Positions 6,035 through 13,405 are shown, counted from the stretch's first letter. The stretch: 64,000 bases of DNA from JBBIOI01 sp037443425 (GCA_037443425.1 JBBIOI010000002.1:1-64000); one strand, 5' to 3'. Made by a program: numbers and translations. Notes: generated by a model not told the origin, from the letters alone.

Positions 6035-6079
6035 CCGCACAAAAATGTTTTCTGCATTATTGTGCGGTTTTTTATTTTT
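6035..6079 (+). terminator. Intrinsic terminator after leader copy B
   Basis: CCGCACAAAAATG (6035-6047) pairs with CATTATTGTGCGG (6055-6067) with one mismatch, followed by TTTTTTATTTTT. It may end the 5249-5980 group or act as an attenuator for the group beginning at 6104. Confidence 0.8.
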
Positions 6080-6103
6080 AGGGAGAAAGGAGGTGAATAG
6101 AAT

Positions 6104-6622
6104 ATGCATATGATAATTGGAGCTATTGTTTATGCAGAAGATGAAGAAGTTGCTCTCGAAAAAGGGAAGACAATTTTCAAGAACCTTGTTGAAAAAGAGT
6201 ACTTTGACTACTATACGACGATGGATGAAGAGTTCATTAATAATTTTCCACCGGTTATGAGGGCTGACTCTAAGGATGGGAAAAGATTCATAAGAGATAA
6301 TTGGAGAGCAACAAAAAGGGAATTTATGAAGGCGTATGAGAAATGCAAATGGATTTTGGATCATCTGACGCCAGAGCAGATTATGGAAGACAAAATTCCT
6401 GAGTCTTTAAGGGAAGAAGCAAGTAAGGTTTCAGTTTTGGGTCTGGTCAGATACTGGTTCTACGAGCTTGGGGCCTACAAGGGACCAAGGATTTGGTTAT
6501 ATGATGACAATGAGGAAGGAATTAGGGAAAAGTGGCATTTAAAAGAAGTTTTAAGGAAATGGAATCGACCAGGGTATGGAAATCTTAACGTGTATGTGGT
6601 TCCTGCAGATGTCCATTATTAG
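6104..6622 (+). CDS. Hypothetical protein, 172 aa
   Basis: First gene after leader copy B. ATG 6104 lies 10 nt after AAGGAGG; a second ATG at 6110 is too distant. The soluble protein opens with a strand-helix unit (MIIGAIVYAEDEEVALEKGKTIF), then a charged helical region with Trp and Tyr, and ends in a short strand (NLNVYVVPADVHY). The first unit resembles the small-domain style of neighbouring proteins; the rest is not recognised. It heads a group of five genes to 7676. Confidence 0.6.
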   Translation: MHMIIGAIVYAEDEEVALEKGKTIFKNLVEKEYFDYYTTMDEEFINNFPPVMRADSKDGKRFIRDNWRATKREFMKAYEKCKWILDHLTPEQIMEDKIPESLREEASKVSVLGLVRYWFYELGAYKGPRIWLYDDNEEGIREKWHLKEVLRKWNRPGYGNLNVYVVPADVHY

Positions 6623-6650
6623 AGATTTCAAATTAAAAGGGAGGTAAAAA

Positions 6651-7025
6651 ATGGCATGGGTTAAATGCAGGGAAAGTGAAAGGTGTGAGGTTAAGATTTG
6701 CACCCATAAAGTGGTTCATACTTCAGATACACCCTCTAATTGTTCGGAGTTTGAGGGTAGGTGTGAAGCGACAGGTTGGGTTATTAAGTGTCTTCCTGTT
6801 GAAGTTGGTGAAGGTGAAAAATTATTCCTGGTAGAGGCTAAGGAAATCTATACCCAACCTTATCGAGTTTTTGCCAAAACGAAGGAAGAGGCGATTCGGA
6901 AGGTGGCTGATGGTGAAGTTGACCCGATGGAAGGTTGTCTTGAGTACTATGAGACGCTGGATCCTGAAACATGGAATATAATCGAATTAAAAGAATGGGA
7001 AAGTATCAATCAAGGAAAGGAGTAG
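6651..7025 (+). CDS. Small protein with N-terminal CX5CX4CXH motif, 124 aa
   Basis: Best-preserved member of the local family: WVKCRESERCEVKICTHK gives C-x5-C-x4-C-x-H, two further Cys lie at about residues 32 and 39, then KCLPVEVGEGEKLFLVEAKE and a helix AKTKEEAIRKV. The end DPETWNIIELKEW matches the sister at 5597. Clear ribosome site GGGAGG and ATG. An N-terminal zinc knuckle followed by a strand-helix domain suggests a nucleic-acid- or protein-binding adaptor, but this is inference from shape. Confidence 0.65.
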   Translation: MAWVKCRESERCEVKICTHKVVHTSDTPSNCSEFEGRCEATGWVIKCLPVEVGEGEKLFLVEAKEIYTQPYRVFAKTKEEAIRKVADGEVDPMEGCLEYYETLDPETWNIIELKEWESINQGKE

Positions 7026-7029
7026 GGAA

Positions 7030-7197
7030 ATGACGGTAAAAGAGTTGATCAGTAGATTATCTCAAATGGATCAGGGGCTGGATGTTGCCCTGGTTGATTA
7101 CTCTGACCTCCGTTACCTAAATGAAGTCAGGCGGGTTGAAGTGGTTAATTTTATGGGGGACGATTATGTAGTGATTGACTGTGAAGGAGGTAACTAA
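7030..7197 (+). CDS. Small protein, 55 aa
   Basis: The frame from ATG 7030 (AGGAGTAGGG upstream) starts MTVKELISRLSQMDQGLDVAL and ends VVIDCEGGN. It is a small alpha-beta protein of the kind common in phage and plasmid accessory regions. It lies 4 nt after the previous stop and ends 1 nt before the next start, so it is clearly within the operon. It was accepted on spacing and ribosome site. No function is assigned. Confidence 0.5.
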   Translation: MTVKELISRLSQMDQGLDVALVDYSDLRYLNEVRRVEVVNFMGDDYVVIDCEGGN

Positions 7198-7198
7198 G

Positions 7199-7399
7199 AT
7201 GGCGGTAAGAGTAAACGAAGTTCGCAATATGTCGGACTACGAGATAGTCCTTTATGTAAGAAAATTTACTCAGGAATATCTGGTTGATTCTGGATGGGAT
7301 GCCCGGGCTATAAAGGAACTGTATCGTAGGTTCGATATGATTTGCGAGAAGAATTCCTCAAAGAAAAAAGCTGAGAAAGAGGTGGACAATGAAGTTTAA
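7199..7399 (+). CDS. Hypothetical protein, 66 aa
   Basis: ATG 7199 is chosen because GAAGGAGG stands about 8 nt upstream; an earlier in-frame GTG at 7175 lies before that site and inside the previous gene. The protein starts MAVRVNEVRNMSDYEIVLYVRKF, is helical and has a Lys/Glu-rich tail. It overlaps the next gene by 11 nt. Not recognised. Confidence 0.55.
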   Translation: MAVRVNEVRNMSDYEIVLYVRKFTQEYLVDSGWDARAIKELYRRFDMICEKNSSKKKAEKEVDNEV

Positions 7400-7676
7400 A
7401 GTTTTTTATGCTATCAATCCAGGCTTCGGTTATTTTCCGGTTCCAAAGGTGGAAACTTTATTTGAGACGCATCGTTTTGTTAAATTCGTTGAGGCCAAGG
7501 ATTTAGAGGATGTGTTTTGTAAGATGCAGGGTGAAAATTGGTCTCCAAATGGGGAGGCAAGAAAGTTAATTAGGTTACTTGGGTTAAAGCATACTTCGAT
7601 GAGCATCGGAGATGTTATTTCTGACGGCGAGGACTACTGGATGGTAGCGCCAGTTGGTTTTGTTCGAATCTCCTAA
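7389..7676 (+). CDS. YodL-like small mobile-element protein, 95 aa
   Basis: Opens with KFKVFYAINPGFGYFPVP and continues with FVEAKDLEDVFCKMQGENW; the C-terminal LGLKHTSMSIGDVI...YWMVAPVGF resembles the HTSMSVGDV segment of the YodL-like family found on plasmids and integrative elements. The match is from pattern memory, not a search. Its biochemical role is unknown. It overlaps the preceding gene and ends the group that started at 6104. Confidence 0.55.
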   Translation: MKFKVFYAINPGFGYFPVPKVETLFETHRFVKFVEAKDLEDVFCKMQGENWSPNGEARKLIRLLGLKHTSMSIGDVISDGEDYWMVAPVGFVRIS

Positions 7677-7719
7677 GGTATTTCCTTTTTTCTTTAAATC
7701 TCAATAAGTAAGGTGATGG

Positions 7720-7754
7720 AAGAGGCCGTAGATTTCAATTCTACGGCTTCTTCC
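7720..7754 (+). other. Strong hairpin between gene groups
   Basis: GGAAGAGGCCGTAG and CTACGGCTTCTTCC can pair along 14 bases with G-T allowances around a short AT-rich loop. No T run follows on the + strand, so it is not a standard terminator; it may be a processing or Rho-stabilising structure. It separates the 6104-7676 group from the PagL-like gene. Confidence 0.45.
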
Positions 7755-7796
7755 TTAGAAGGAGTAGGTATATAATGCAGTTAAAGGGAGGTTGAA

Positions 7797-8360
7797 ATGG
7801 CAAGGGTTACCAAAAAGGAAATGATGTGCTTTCTTAATGGACATTTTAGGATATTGGTGATTTTATTGTTTCTTTTTTGTCTATTTGGTTCTTGCTTTGC
7901 AGATGAGGTGAATAGCAAGCAGCAATGGGAGTGGGAGACTACTGGACAGTATCTTCTTCAGAACCACAAGACCATGGCAAAAGCATGTTTATCTATGGGA
8001 CACCGACTCAGTGAGAGGGTGAGTCTAAGGATTGAAGGTGTTGTGGGTGCAATAATGCACAGAAAATCTGATGAATTTCATGCTGGGGGATCTTTTTATT
8101 TAAGATATTATCCATTGCTTGTTGGTGATCTTCGCTTTTTTGTAGATATGGGAGTGGGTATTGGATATTCTGAAGAGGTCCCCGGAAAGGTTAGACCTGG
8201 TGTTTGTGGTCTTTTAGATGCTGGCCTTGGAGTAGTATTCCCTGTCCGGTATAAAAGAATGGAGTTTGTTTTTGGTTGGAAGTTTTCTCATGTTTCTTCT
8301 TTACGTCCATACGATAGTGGCTTAAACATGCAGGGAATTATGGTAGGATTGAAATTTTAA
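7797..8360 (+). CDS. PagL-like outer-membrane lipid A 3-O-deacylase
   Basis: 187 aa: a Sec signal (hydrophobic RILVILLFLFCLFGSCFA, cleavage near residue 36) is followed by amphipathic strands of an eight-stranded barrel size. The C-terminus has the PagL/acyloxyacyl-hydrolase landmark with His165 and Ser167 (KFSHVSSLRPYDSGLN) and ends in Phe, usual for outer-membrane barrels. PagL enzymes remove the 3-hydroxyacyl chain from lipid A in the outer membrane. ATG 7797 has GGGAGG upstream. It stands alone between two hairpins and carries no neighbouring lipid A genes, so it looks like cargo. Similarity is moderate. Confidence 0.7.
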   Translation: MARVTKKEMMCFLNGHFRILVILLFLFCLFGSCFADEVNSKQQWEWETTGQYLLQNHKTMAKACLSMGHRLSERVSLRIEGVVGAIMHRKSDEFHAGGSFYLRYYPLLVGDLRFFVDMGVGIGYSEEVPGKVRPGVCGLLDAGLGVVFPVRYKRMEFVFGWKFSHVSSLRPYDSGLNMQGIMVGLKF

Positions 8361-8383
8361 AACTGTAAACGGAGGGTTTAAGA

Positions 8384-9049
8384 ATGGGTAAACCTTCAAG
8401 AGAAGAGATTATCAATTATTTAAAGAATCATGAGCGTTACTTCACGTTGCATCCTTGGAATAAATCGCAAAGCTATGCAAGAAATGTGAAGATTTACCGC
8501 TGGGTTCCAAAGGAGTTTTTATCCAGAGCTTATGAGATGCTTGAGGTCAGGGAGCCTTTTTTAGATATTGAGATCGAATTCAAAAGTTTTGCTGAAAGAT
8601 ATGATTGGAAGTATCAAATGTGGTTTAACGGTAGAAGTAATGGGTACATTGTTCTTGGTCAGGGAGGTATGCGGAAAATTGATTATAAAACTCAATGTGA
8701 TACCTGTGGTAGATTAACTTATTATGAAGAAGGACAGAAATGCGAGGTCGATGGTTGTAATGGAAATTTGAAAAAGCTGTTAAAACCGTATTATCAGATC
8801 TACACTAAACCGGGTTTAGGGCTTGATATGGATATGGACTTTGAGAATTGGGATTATCAGTCACTTTTAAATAGATATACTCTGGTAATGGATTTCGATA
8901 AAACGGTTGAAAGTTGTAAAGACATCTTCCTCTGCTACTGCAAAAACTTCAATGTAGTTGAGGAAGAAATTATGGTTCCAAGGAAGGTAAAAGTTCTTAA
9001 ACCAGTAGAAGGAAAAACTATTCCTACAACTTCTTCTTTATCTGCCTGA
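8384..9049 (+). CDS. Hypothetical zinc-ribbon protein, 221 aa
   Basis: A central Cys pattern CDTCGR...CEVDGC gives a four-Cys zinc ribbon at about residues 106-126. Before it lies a helical N-terminal half with FNGRSNGYIVLGQGG, and after it a Tyr/Asp-rich segment with DMDMDFENW. The motif NGRSxGY followed by hydrophobics is familiar from hypothetical proteins of plasmids and integrative elements. The ribosome site is CGGAGGG. No enzyme signature is visible. Probably soluble. Confidence 0.6.
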   Translation: MGKPSREEIINYLKNHERYFTLHPWNKSQSYARNVKIYRWVPKEFLSRAYEMLEVREPFLDIEIEFKSFAERYDWKYQMWFNGRSNGYIVLGQGGMRKIDYKTQCDTCGRLTYYEEGQKCEVDGCNGNLKKLLKPYYQIYTKPGLGLDMDMDFENWDYQSLLNRYTLVMDFDKTVESCKDIFLCYCKNFNVVEEEIMVPRKVKVLKPVEGKTIPTTSSLSA

Positions 9050-9082
9050 GACTTTTATAAAAATCTCCTTTTAGAAATAGAA

Positions 9083-9126
9083 AAGGGGCTTCCGGCTTTC
9101 TATAAAAGGGAAGCTAGAAGTCCCTT
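9083..9126 (+). other. Long imperfect hairpin downstream of the zinc-ribbon gene
   Basis: AAGGGGCTTCCGGCTT (9083-9098) pairs with AAGCTAGAAGTCCCTT (9111-9126) with a few G-T or mismatched positions and a 12-nt loop. No T run follows on the + strand. It may still end transcription with Rho or protect the 3' end. Confidence 0.45.
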
Positions 9127-9210
9127 CTTTGGAGAAACACGCTGTCAAAAGAATATTATCCGAAAACTGAAAAAATTTAGAATTTTCCGCTCGAGCAAGG
9201 AGGTTAAGAA

Positions 9211-9480
9211 ATGAGATATATAGTCCATATATACGCTACAGTTAGGGTGCCAGTTAATATTGAAGCTTCTTCTCCTCTTGAAGCGGCCCGGAGGGCTGAA
9301 AATGAGGTCAATCTTTATGATAAACTTAGCTACGATGAATGTGAGTATGCAGATGAAATAATATCATTTCTGGTAGATGAAATTTCAGAGGGGGGAGAAG
9401 TAGTAAAATCATACTTTTTTCATCCAGATCAGGTTGATACCTTTGATCAACCGTATTTTGCCGAAGACGGTGGTGAATAA
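9211..9480 (+). CDS. Hypothetical protein, 89 aa
   Basis: Starts MRYIVHIYATVRVPVNIEA and then SSPLEAARRAENEV: a strand-strand-helix unit with an EA-containing helix, the arrangement shared by several small proteins of this block. The acidic C-terminus ends FAEDGGE. Good ribosome site (AAGGAGG). Proteins of this shape often accompany ArdC genes on mobile elements, and the ArdC-like gene is next. Confidence 0.6.
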   Translation: MRYIVHIYATVRVPVNIEASSPLEAARRAENEVNLYDKLSYDECEYADEIISFLVDEISEGGEVVKSYFFHPDQVDTFDQPYFAEDGGE

Positions 9481-9556
9481 AAAGTAGGAAAGATTTGTAT
9501 TTTGTAGAATTTTTAGAGAAAGAAGATTGTTTTCAAATTTTAAAGGGGAGGGATCT

Positions 9557-10420
9557 ATGAACGAGAGGGTGAAGTCTGCCCTTGAGGGAATACTCAGGAG
9601 GTTTGAGTCCGGAGATATTCCTGAGGCGATAGCCTATTCGACCTTTCCGATTTATGATGTTCCATCAGCTCGTTGGTCTCTTCTTAACAGGCTTTTAATG
9701 TTTATTGCTGGAACAAAGGATGCGAGGGGATTCCGCCAGTGGGAAAAGGTTGGTCGGAGGGTTAAGAAGGGGGCAAAATCTTTTACCATTATTGCCCCAC
9801 GTTTAATCAAGAAAGCTGTCAATAAAGAAGAAAGTGCTATTGAGGAGTCCGATGAAGAGCAGGAGCAGTCAATGGAATGTAAAGATCGAGATACTGTAAC
9901 TGTTCTTGCCGGGTTTCTTGGTATTCCAGTTTTTCGTGTAGAGGATACCGAGGGCGAACCTCTGGTTTATGAAACAATAAAGATACCGGAATTTCCACTT
10001 ATGGAAGTGGCTAAGAAGTGGGGGATTTCTATTAAAGGAATTCCTTGGGATAATAGATATTACGGATTCTTCAATCAGTTTCAGGAGGAGATTTCGCTTG
10101 CATCTGATGAAGAAGTAATCTTTTTTCATGAACTTTCCCATGCAGCTCATCAAAGGATTTTAGGAGAAAAGCTCAAAGGAGGTCAGCAATGGGATCAGGA
10201 GATTGTCGCCGAACTTTCTGCTGCGGTTCTTTGCTATCTTTTTGGCAAAGACCCTTCGAGACATCTTGGAAATAATTATAGGTATATTTCCAGATATGCA
10301 GAAGAAGCTGGTTTAACTCCTCTTCAGGGATGCTACAGGGTTATTAAGGACGTTGAAAATGTGCTTAATTTGATTCTACAGCACGCGAAGGTTGAAAACG
10401 AAGTAGAATATGTGAATTAA
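9557..10420 (+). CDS. ardC: ArdC-type anti-restriction protein
   Basis: 287 aa with both ArdC domains. The N-terminal ssDNA-binding part (formerly DUF1738) includes SARWSLLNRLLMFIAGTKDARGF.QW, then GRRVKKGAKSF. The C-terminal metallopeptidase-like part carries FFHELSHAAHQR with HExxH at 191-195 and a downstream E in the EIVAELSAA helix. ArdC proteins protect incoming plasmid DNA from restriction. ATG 9557 is preferred over an upstream TTG because AGGGGAGGG lies just before it. It is the clearest sign that the 0.5-11 kb block derives from a plasmid or integrative element. An acidic insert (about 95-115) between domains is longer than usual. Confidence 0.85.
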   Translation: MNERVKSALEGILRRFESGDIPEAIAYSTFPIYDVPSARWSLLNRLLMFIAGTKDARGFRQWEKVGRRVKKGAKSFTIIAPRLIKKAVNKEESAIEESDEEQEQSMECKDRDTVTVLAGFLGIPVFRVEDTEGEPLVYETIKIPEFPLMEVAKKWGISIKGIPWDNRYYGFFNQFQEEISLASDEEVIFFHELSHAAHQRILGEKLKGGQQWDQEIVAELSAAVLCYLFGKDPSRHLGNNYRYISRYAEEAGLTPLQGCYRVIKDVENVLNLILQHAKVENEVEYVN

Positions 10421-10436
10421 AAAAGGAGTAAAAATC

Positions 10437-10940
10437 ATGATAAAAATAATAATTTCTCTTTGGGCAGCAGGAATTATGTTTTTTGCAGGAGTTTCGGGTG
10501 TTTTTGGAACACCTTTTAAACCTCTGAGTTTAAAGGAGGGTGTGGTTGATATTCCTGATGAGCTTGTCATTCCTGTTGATTTGAAGAAACTTGAGCTAAG
10601 AACAACTTATCTTATAGATATAGGAAAAGGAATTCTGCTGGTTATAAATGGATTTGGGTATCCAGGATATGTTTTTATTACCGAAGACCAAAAGGAATTT
10701 TTCCCCTATGTTGAAGTGCTAAGGTGGTCGATTGCTACAGGAGAAATTAATTTCTATTCCTTCCTTTTTCTTAATGAAGAAGGAAGAATAGAATTTTATG
10801 GAGATTCAGAATCTCCTTATGAAAAGCCTACGGGGAAATTTAAACGTATTGATATTCCGAAATTAAAAGAAAAAGTCTATAAGTTATTTCCTCAAAGCGA
10901 TAGAGATAGCTTAATTTTAATAAAAAGGAAAGAAATTTAG
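10437..10940 (+). CDS. Hypothetical secreted protein, 167 aa
   Basis: The N-terminus MIKIIISLWAAGIMFFAGVSGVFG is a Sec signal peptide with likely cleavage after residue 24. The mature protein is beta-rich (YLIDIGKGILLVINGFGYPGYVF) and ends in a charged helix. No family is recognised. It starts 17 nt after ardC and may share its transcript. A terminator follows at 10952. Confidence 0.6.
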   Translation: MIKIIISLWAAGIMFFAGVSGVFGTPFKPLSLKEGVVDIPDELVIPVDLKKLELRTTYLIDIGKGILLVINGFGYPGYVFITEDQKEFFPYVEVLRWSIATGEINFYSFLFLNEEGRIEFYGDSESPYEKPTGKFKRIDIPKLKEKVYKLFPQSDRDSLILIKRKEI

Positions 10941-10951
10941 ATAGGTTATAG

Positions 10952-10990
10952 AAAAGCCCCCGTTCCCTTTTTTGGGTTCGGGGGTTTTGA
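10952..10990 (+). terminator. Intrinsic terminator ending the accessory block
   Basis: AAAAGCCCCCG (10952-10962) pairs with CGGGGGTTTT (10979-10988), with an inner TTCCC/GGG extension and T-rich flank. It closes the ardC transcript. Confidence 0.8.
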
Positions 10991-11207
10991 ATTTTGTTGT
11001 AAAAAATATTACCAAAGATTGTTAGAAATATGAAGTTTAAAAAATTAGTTACAAATAAGGTAAAAACAGGAATGAAATGAAAAAAGACAAAATTTCTACT
11101 CGATAGAGACGCGTTGTCTACGCCAATCGGTAATCTTAGAGAAAGTAAAAGCATCTCTCTTCTTTGTAAAAAAATAAGTCTTTTTTTCAAAGTGCTGGAC
11201 AGTTTTT
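10991..11207. other. AT-rich spacer without a supported gene
   Basis: I see no coding frame with a ribosome site here. An imperfect palindrome TAGAGACGCGTTGTCTA lies at about 11104-11120; it could be an operator but is too short and imperfect to call. The right end runs into the thermonuclease remnant. Confidence 0.5.
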
Positions 11208-11388
11208 TCAGGGTATTTTGTTTCTTAGGGTATCGACTCCTATTAATCTTACCTTTTCTCCGCTGTCAAGAAGAAGGGTGTTTCCATCTATTACCCTTTC
11301 TGCTCTTACAAGGTTCTGGGGAATAAGGGCTGAGGTTAGAAAAAAAAGGGGGTGAAATAAGGGTTAGAATATTGCGAATTTTCTTCAA
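11208..11388 (-). pseudogene. Remnant of a secreted thermonuclease (SNase-like) gene
   Basis: On the - strand, after TTG 11388, the frame reads KKIRNILTLISPPFF like a signal peptide. A one-base shift in the T8 run (about 11339-11347) joins it to LTSALIPQNLVRAERVIDGNT, followed by LLLDSGEKVRLIGVDT. RVIDGNTLLLDSGEKVRLIGVDT is the hallmark start of staphylococcal-nuclease-like enzymes (normally RVIDGDT...LIGVDTPE). The frame then stops at TGA 11208-11210, so the catalytic Arg/Glu region is missing. This is a decayed gene lying between the accessory block and the polysaccharide operon, and may mark an old recombination boundary. Confidence 0.65.
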
Positions 11389-11402
11389 AATTTTAAATAC
11401 TA

Positions 11403-11453
11403 ATAAAGTAATACTATATTAGGAGCAATTTTAGTCGGACTGTCCTAAAAATA
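11403..11453 (+). promoter_or_regulatory. Recurrent leader element, copy E, upstream of the polysaccharide operon
   Basis: ATAAAGTAATACTATAT (11403-11419) is identical to 400-416. After 9 nt come TTTTAG (11429-11434) and a mini-hairpin GGAC/GTCC in place of the GGGA/TCCC of copy A, a base-pair-preserving change. No terminator hairpin follows here. The element sits 87 nt before the first gene of the operon and probably contains its promoter and leader. Confidence 0.55.
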
Positions 11454-11505
11454 TGGATTCTGGTGGTGGTGATTATAAGTCTAATAAAAAGAATGGAGGT
11501 AACAA

Positions 11506-12285
11506 ATGATGAAAAAACTATTAATTTACTTTCTCTGTATTTCCTTTCTCCTTACAACAAGTGGATTTCAATCAGTGATTGCAGACACAAAGGAGAAAAG
11601 TATACCCATAGGGGATATGGTTTCCAGGGGCACTGTAAAATTTGAAACGAGAGAGAATACATGGAGAAATATGGAATCTTCTCATTTTCCAATTTTTCAG
11701 GGTGTAAAAATCAAAACTGAAGATGGAATTGGAATTATTTCTCTTTTAAATGGAGGAATTATTGAAGTGAAGCCAAATAGCCTTTTCCTCTTCACCGAAG
11801 AGAATAAACTTACCCTTTCAAGGGGAGGGATTGAGTTTCGCATTCCTTCAGACCAGGAATTTATTTTTAGAGTGGGTAGGGTTTCAATCTCAAAAGCAAG
11901 GCTCATTCAGAGCTCAAGCTTACCCCTAATGGATGTTTGGAACGAAGAGATAATTGGCTCGATTAATATCCATCCTAATGGTGCCCTTACCGTTAAAACA
12001 GTAAGGGGAAAACTCAGAGTTATTGGTGAAAACCAAGTAGTCCTGGCTTCTGTTTCTTCTAAGGCCCCAATTACCTTCCCTTCTTCGGCTATCAAAACTT
12101 CTCCCGGGACATTGGTGGCTCAAGTGGGAGAGCTCGAATTAGATACTAAAACCAAGGAAGGTTTTTTAGGGCTTTCTACAAAGGCATGGGTGGGAATTGC
12201 TGCTTCGGTGGTTGGGGCTGGAGCAGTGGTGGGAATAATCAACTCTCAGGAAAAGGAGCGAGACAGAATTCCTCTTTGTCCTTGA
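11506..12285 (+). CDS. FecR-domain protein at the head of the polysaccharide operon
   Basis: 259 aa. Signal peptide at 1-26 (LLIYFLCISFLLTTSGF), then a FecR-type beta domain (about 35-150) with the usual PIFQGVKIKTEDG, LLNGGIIEVKPNS, ILSRGGIEFRIP rhythm. A C-terminal membrane helix (AWVGIAASVVGAGAVVGII) is followed by a short tail. No ECF sigma/anti-sigma partner is nearby, so this is a structural periplasmic FecR-like protein, as often found beside export and exosortase-type polysaccharide loci, rather than a TonB regulator. Two adjacent ATG codons (11506, 11509) follow GGAGG. Confidence 0.7.
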   Translation: MMKKLLIYFLCISFLLTTSGFQSVIADTKEKSIPIGDMVSRGTVKFETRENTWRNMESSHFPIFQGVKIKTEDGIGIISLLNGGIIEVKPNSLFLFTEENKLTLSRGGIEFRIPSDQEFIFRVGRVSISKARLIQSSSLPLMDVWNEEIIGSINIHPNGALTVKTVRGKLRVIGENQVVLASVSSKAPITFPSSAIKTSPGTLVAQVGELELDTKTKEGFLGLSTKAWVGIAASVVGAGAVVGIINSQEKERDRIPLCP

Positions 12286-12313
12286 TCAGTGAGTTTAAAG
12301 GGGGAGGGTAGAA

Positions 12314-13405
12314 ATGGTTAGGGTGATATTAAATACTGTTTTGCTCTATATTGTATCGTTTTTTTTGTTCTTTTCTTGTGCCTTCAATCATTCATCTGAA
12401 AGAGACTACTCTACAAAACTTCAGGTTAATGAGATAGAATCACAAAAACTTCCGAACAAAGAGGCAGAATCTTATGGGCAGATTCGAGCTATGAACGAAA
12501 AGATTTTACTCAGTTCCCTCTCCTTGAAGAGGGATTCCTATCGCGACTATAGGATTGGGCCGGAGGACCTTCTTGAAATCTCTGTTTTTGAAGACGAAAA
12601 GATGAACAAAACTGTTCGAGTGAGTTCTCAGGGTAACATTACCTTTCCTCTTCTTGGTATTTTAAACGTAAAGGGATTGACCGCTTATGAACTTGAAAAA
12701 GAGATTCAAGAACTTTTGGCTGAGAAGTATTTTCAAAACCCTCATGTTAGCGTATTTATAAAGGAGTATAGAAACCAAAGAATCTCCGTGATAGGAGCGG
12801 TAGAAAAACCAGGCGTCTTTGATGTTACCGGTCAAAGAACTATTCTTGATGCATTAGGAATGGCAGGAGGTTTAAAAGGGGATGCAGGACATTTACTGTT
12901 TTTAATTCGCCCCCCGCAGGTGGATGAAGGAGCTCAGCAAGAAGAAGCTTCTGAGAAATCATTCCGCACCTTTGTTATCAATCTTGAAGACCTACTGACT
13001 CGTGGTGACCTTAGTCTAAATTTTCCTCTTATTCACGGTGATGTTTTAAACATACCTGTTTCTGGGAAGGTTTTTGTTGGGGGAGAAGTTGTAAAGCCAG
13101 GGGGCTTTCAAATCAAAGGCAAGATGATTACAGTCAGTCAAGCCATTGCAATGGCCGAGGGGTTAAAACCCGGAGCAAATGGAAGTGAAGCAAAGATTTT
13201 TCGTTATTCAGAAAAGGGCAACGAGAAGAGAGAGGCAATTACTGTAAATATATATGCCATTCAGGAGGGTAAGATGGAAGACCCCTACCTGATGGAGAAT
13301 GATATTGTCATTGTGCCCAAGCATGGAGTCAAAACCTTCTTAATTGGTCTCCGCGATACTATAAAAGGCTTTATCGGTTTTGGCGTATCCCTTGGGACTT
13401 TATAG
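12314..13405 (+). CDS. Outer-membrane polysaccharide export protein, Wza/BexD family
   Basis: 363 aa lipoprotein: lipobox FFSC in the first 25 residues. The polysaccharide-export domain (about 75-165) begins YRIGPEDLLEISVFED and includes VSSQGNITFPLLG. Two SLBB-like domains follow (ISVIGAVEKPGVFDVTG and VFVGGEVVKPGGFQIKG). The protein forms the outer-membrane channel for polysaccharide export and works with the BY-kinase encoded next. Ribosome site GGGGGAGGG. The C-terminus (FIGFGVSLGTL) is short, as in many Wza relatives outside the enterics. Confidence 0.9.
   Translation: MVRVILNTVLLYIVSFFLFFSCAFNHSSERDYSTKLQVNEIESQKLPNKEAESYGQIRAMNEKILLSSLSLKRDSYRDYRIGPEDLLEISVFEDEKMNKTVRVSSQGNITFPLLGILNVKGLTAYELEKEIQELLAEKYFQNPHVSVFIKEYRNQRISVIGAVEKPGVFDVTGQRTILDALGMAGGLKGDAGHLLFLIRPPQVDEGAQQEEASEKSFRTFVINLEDLLTRGDLSLNFPLIHGDVLNIPVSGKVFVGGEVVKPGGFQIKGKMITVSQAIAMAEGLKPGANGSEAKIFRYSEKGNEKREAITVNIYAIQEGKMEDPYLMENDIVIVPKHGVKTFLIGLRDTIKGFIGFGVSLGTL

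Noticed and set aside
9083..9126. Intrinsic terminator downstream of the zinc-ribbon gene
   Set aside because: The stem is good but no T run follows on the + strand; listed only as a hairpin.
11455..11485. RfaH ops/JUMPStart-like element upstream of the polysaccharide operon
   Set aside because: CTGGTGGTGGTGATTAT resembles GGCGGTAG only loosely and lacks the central core.
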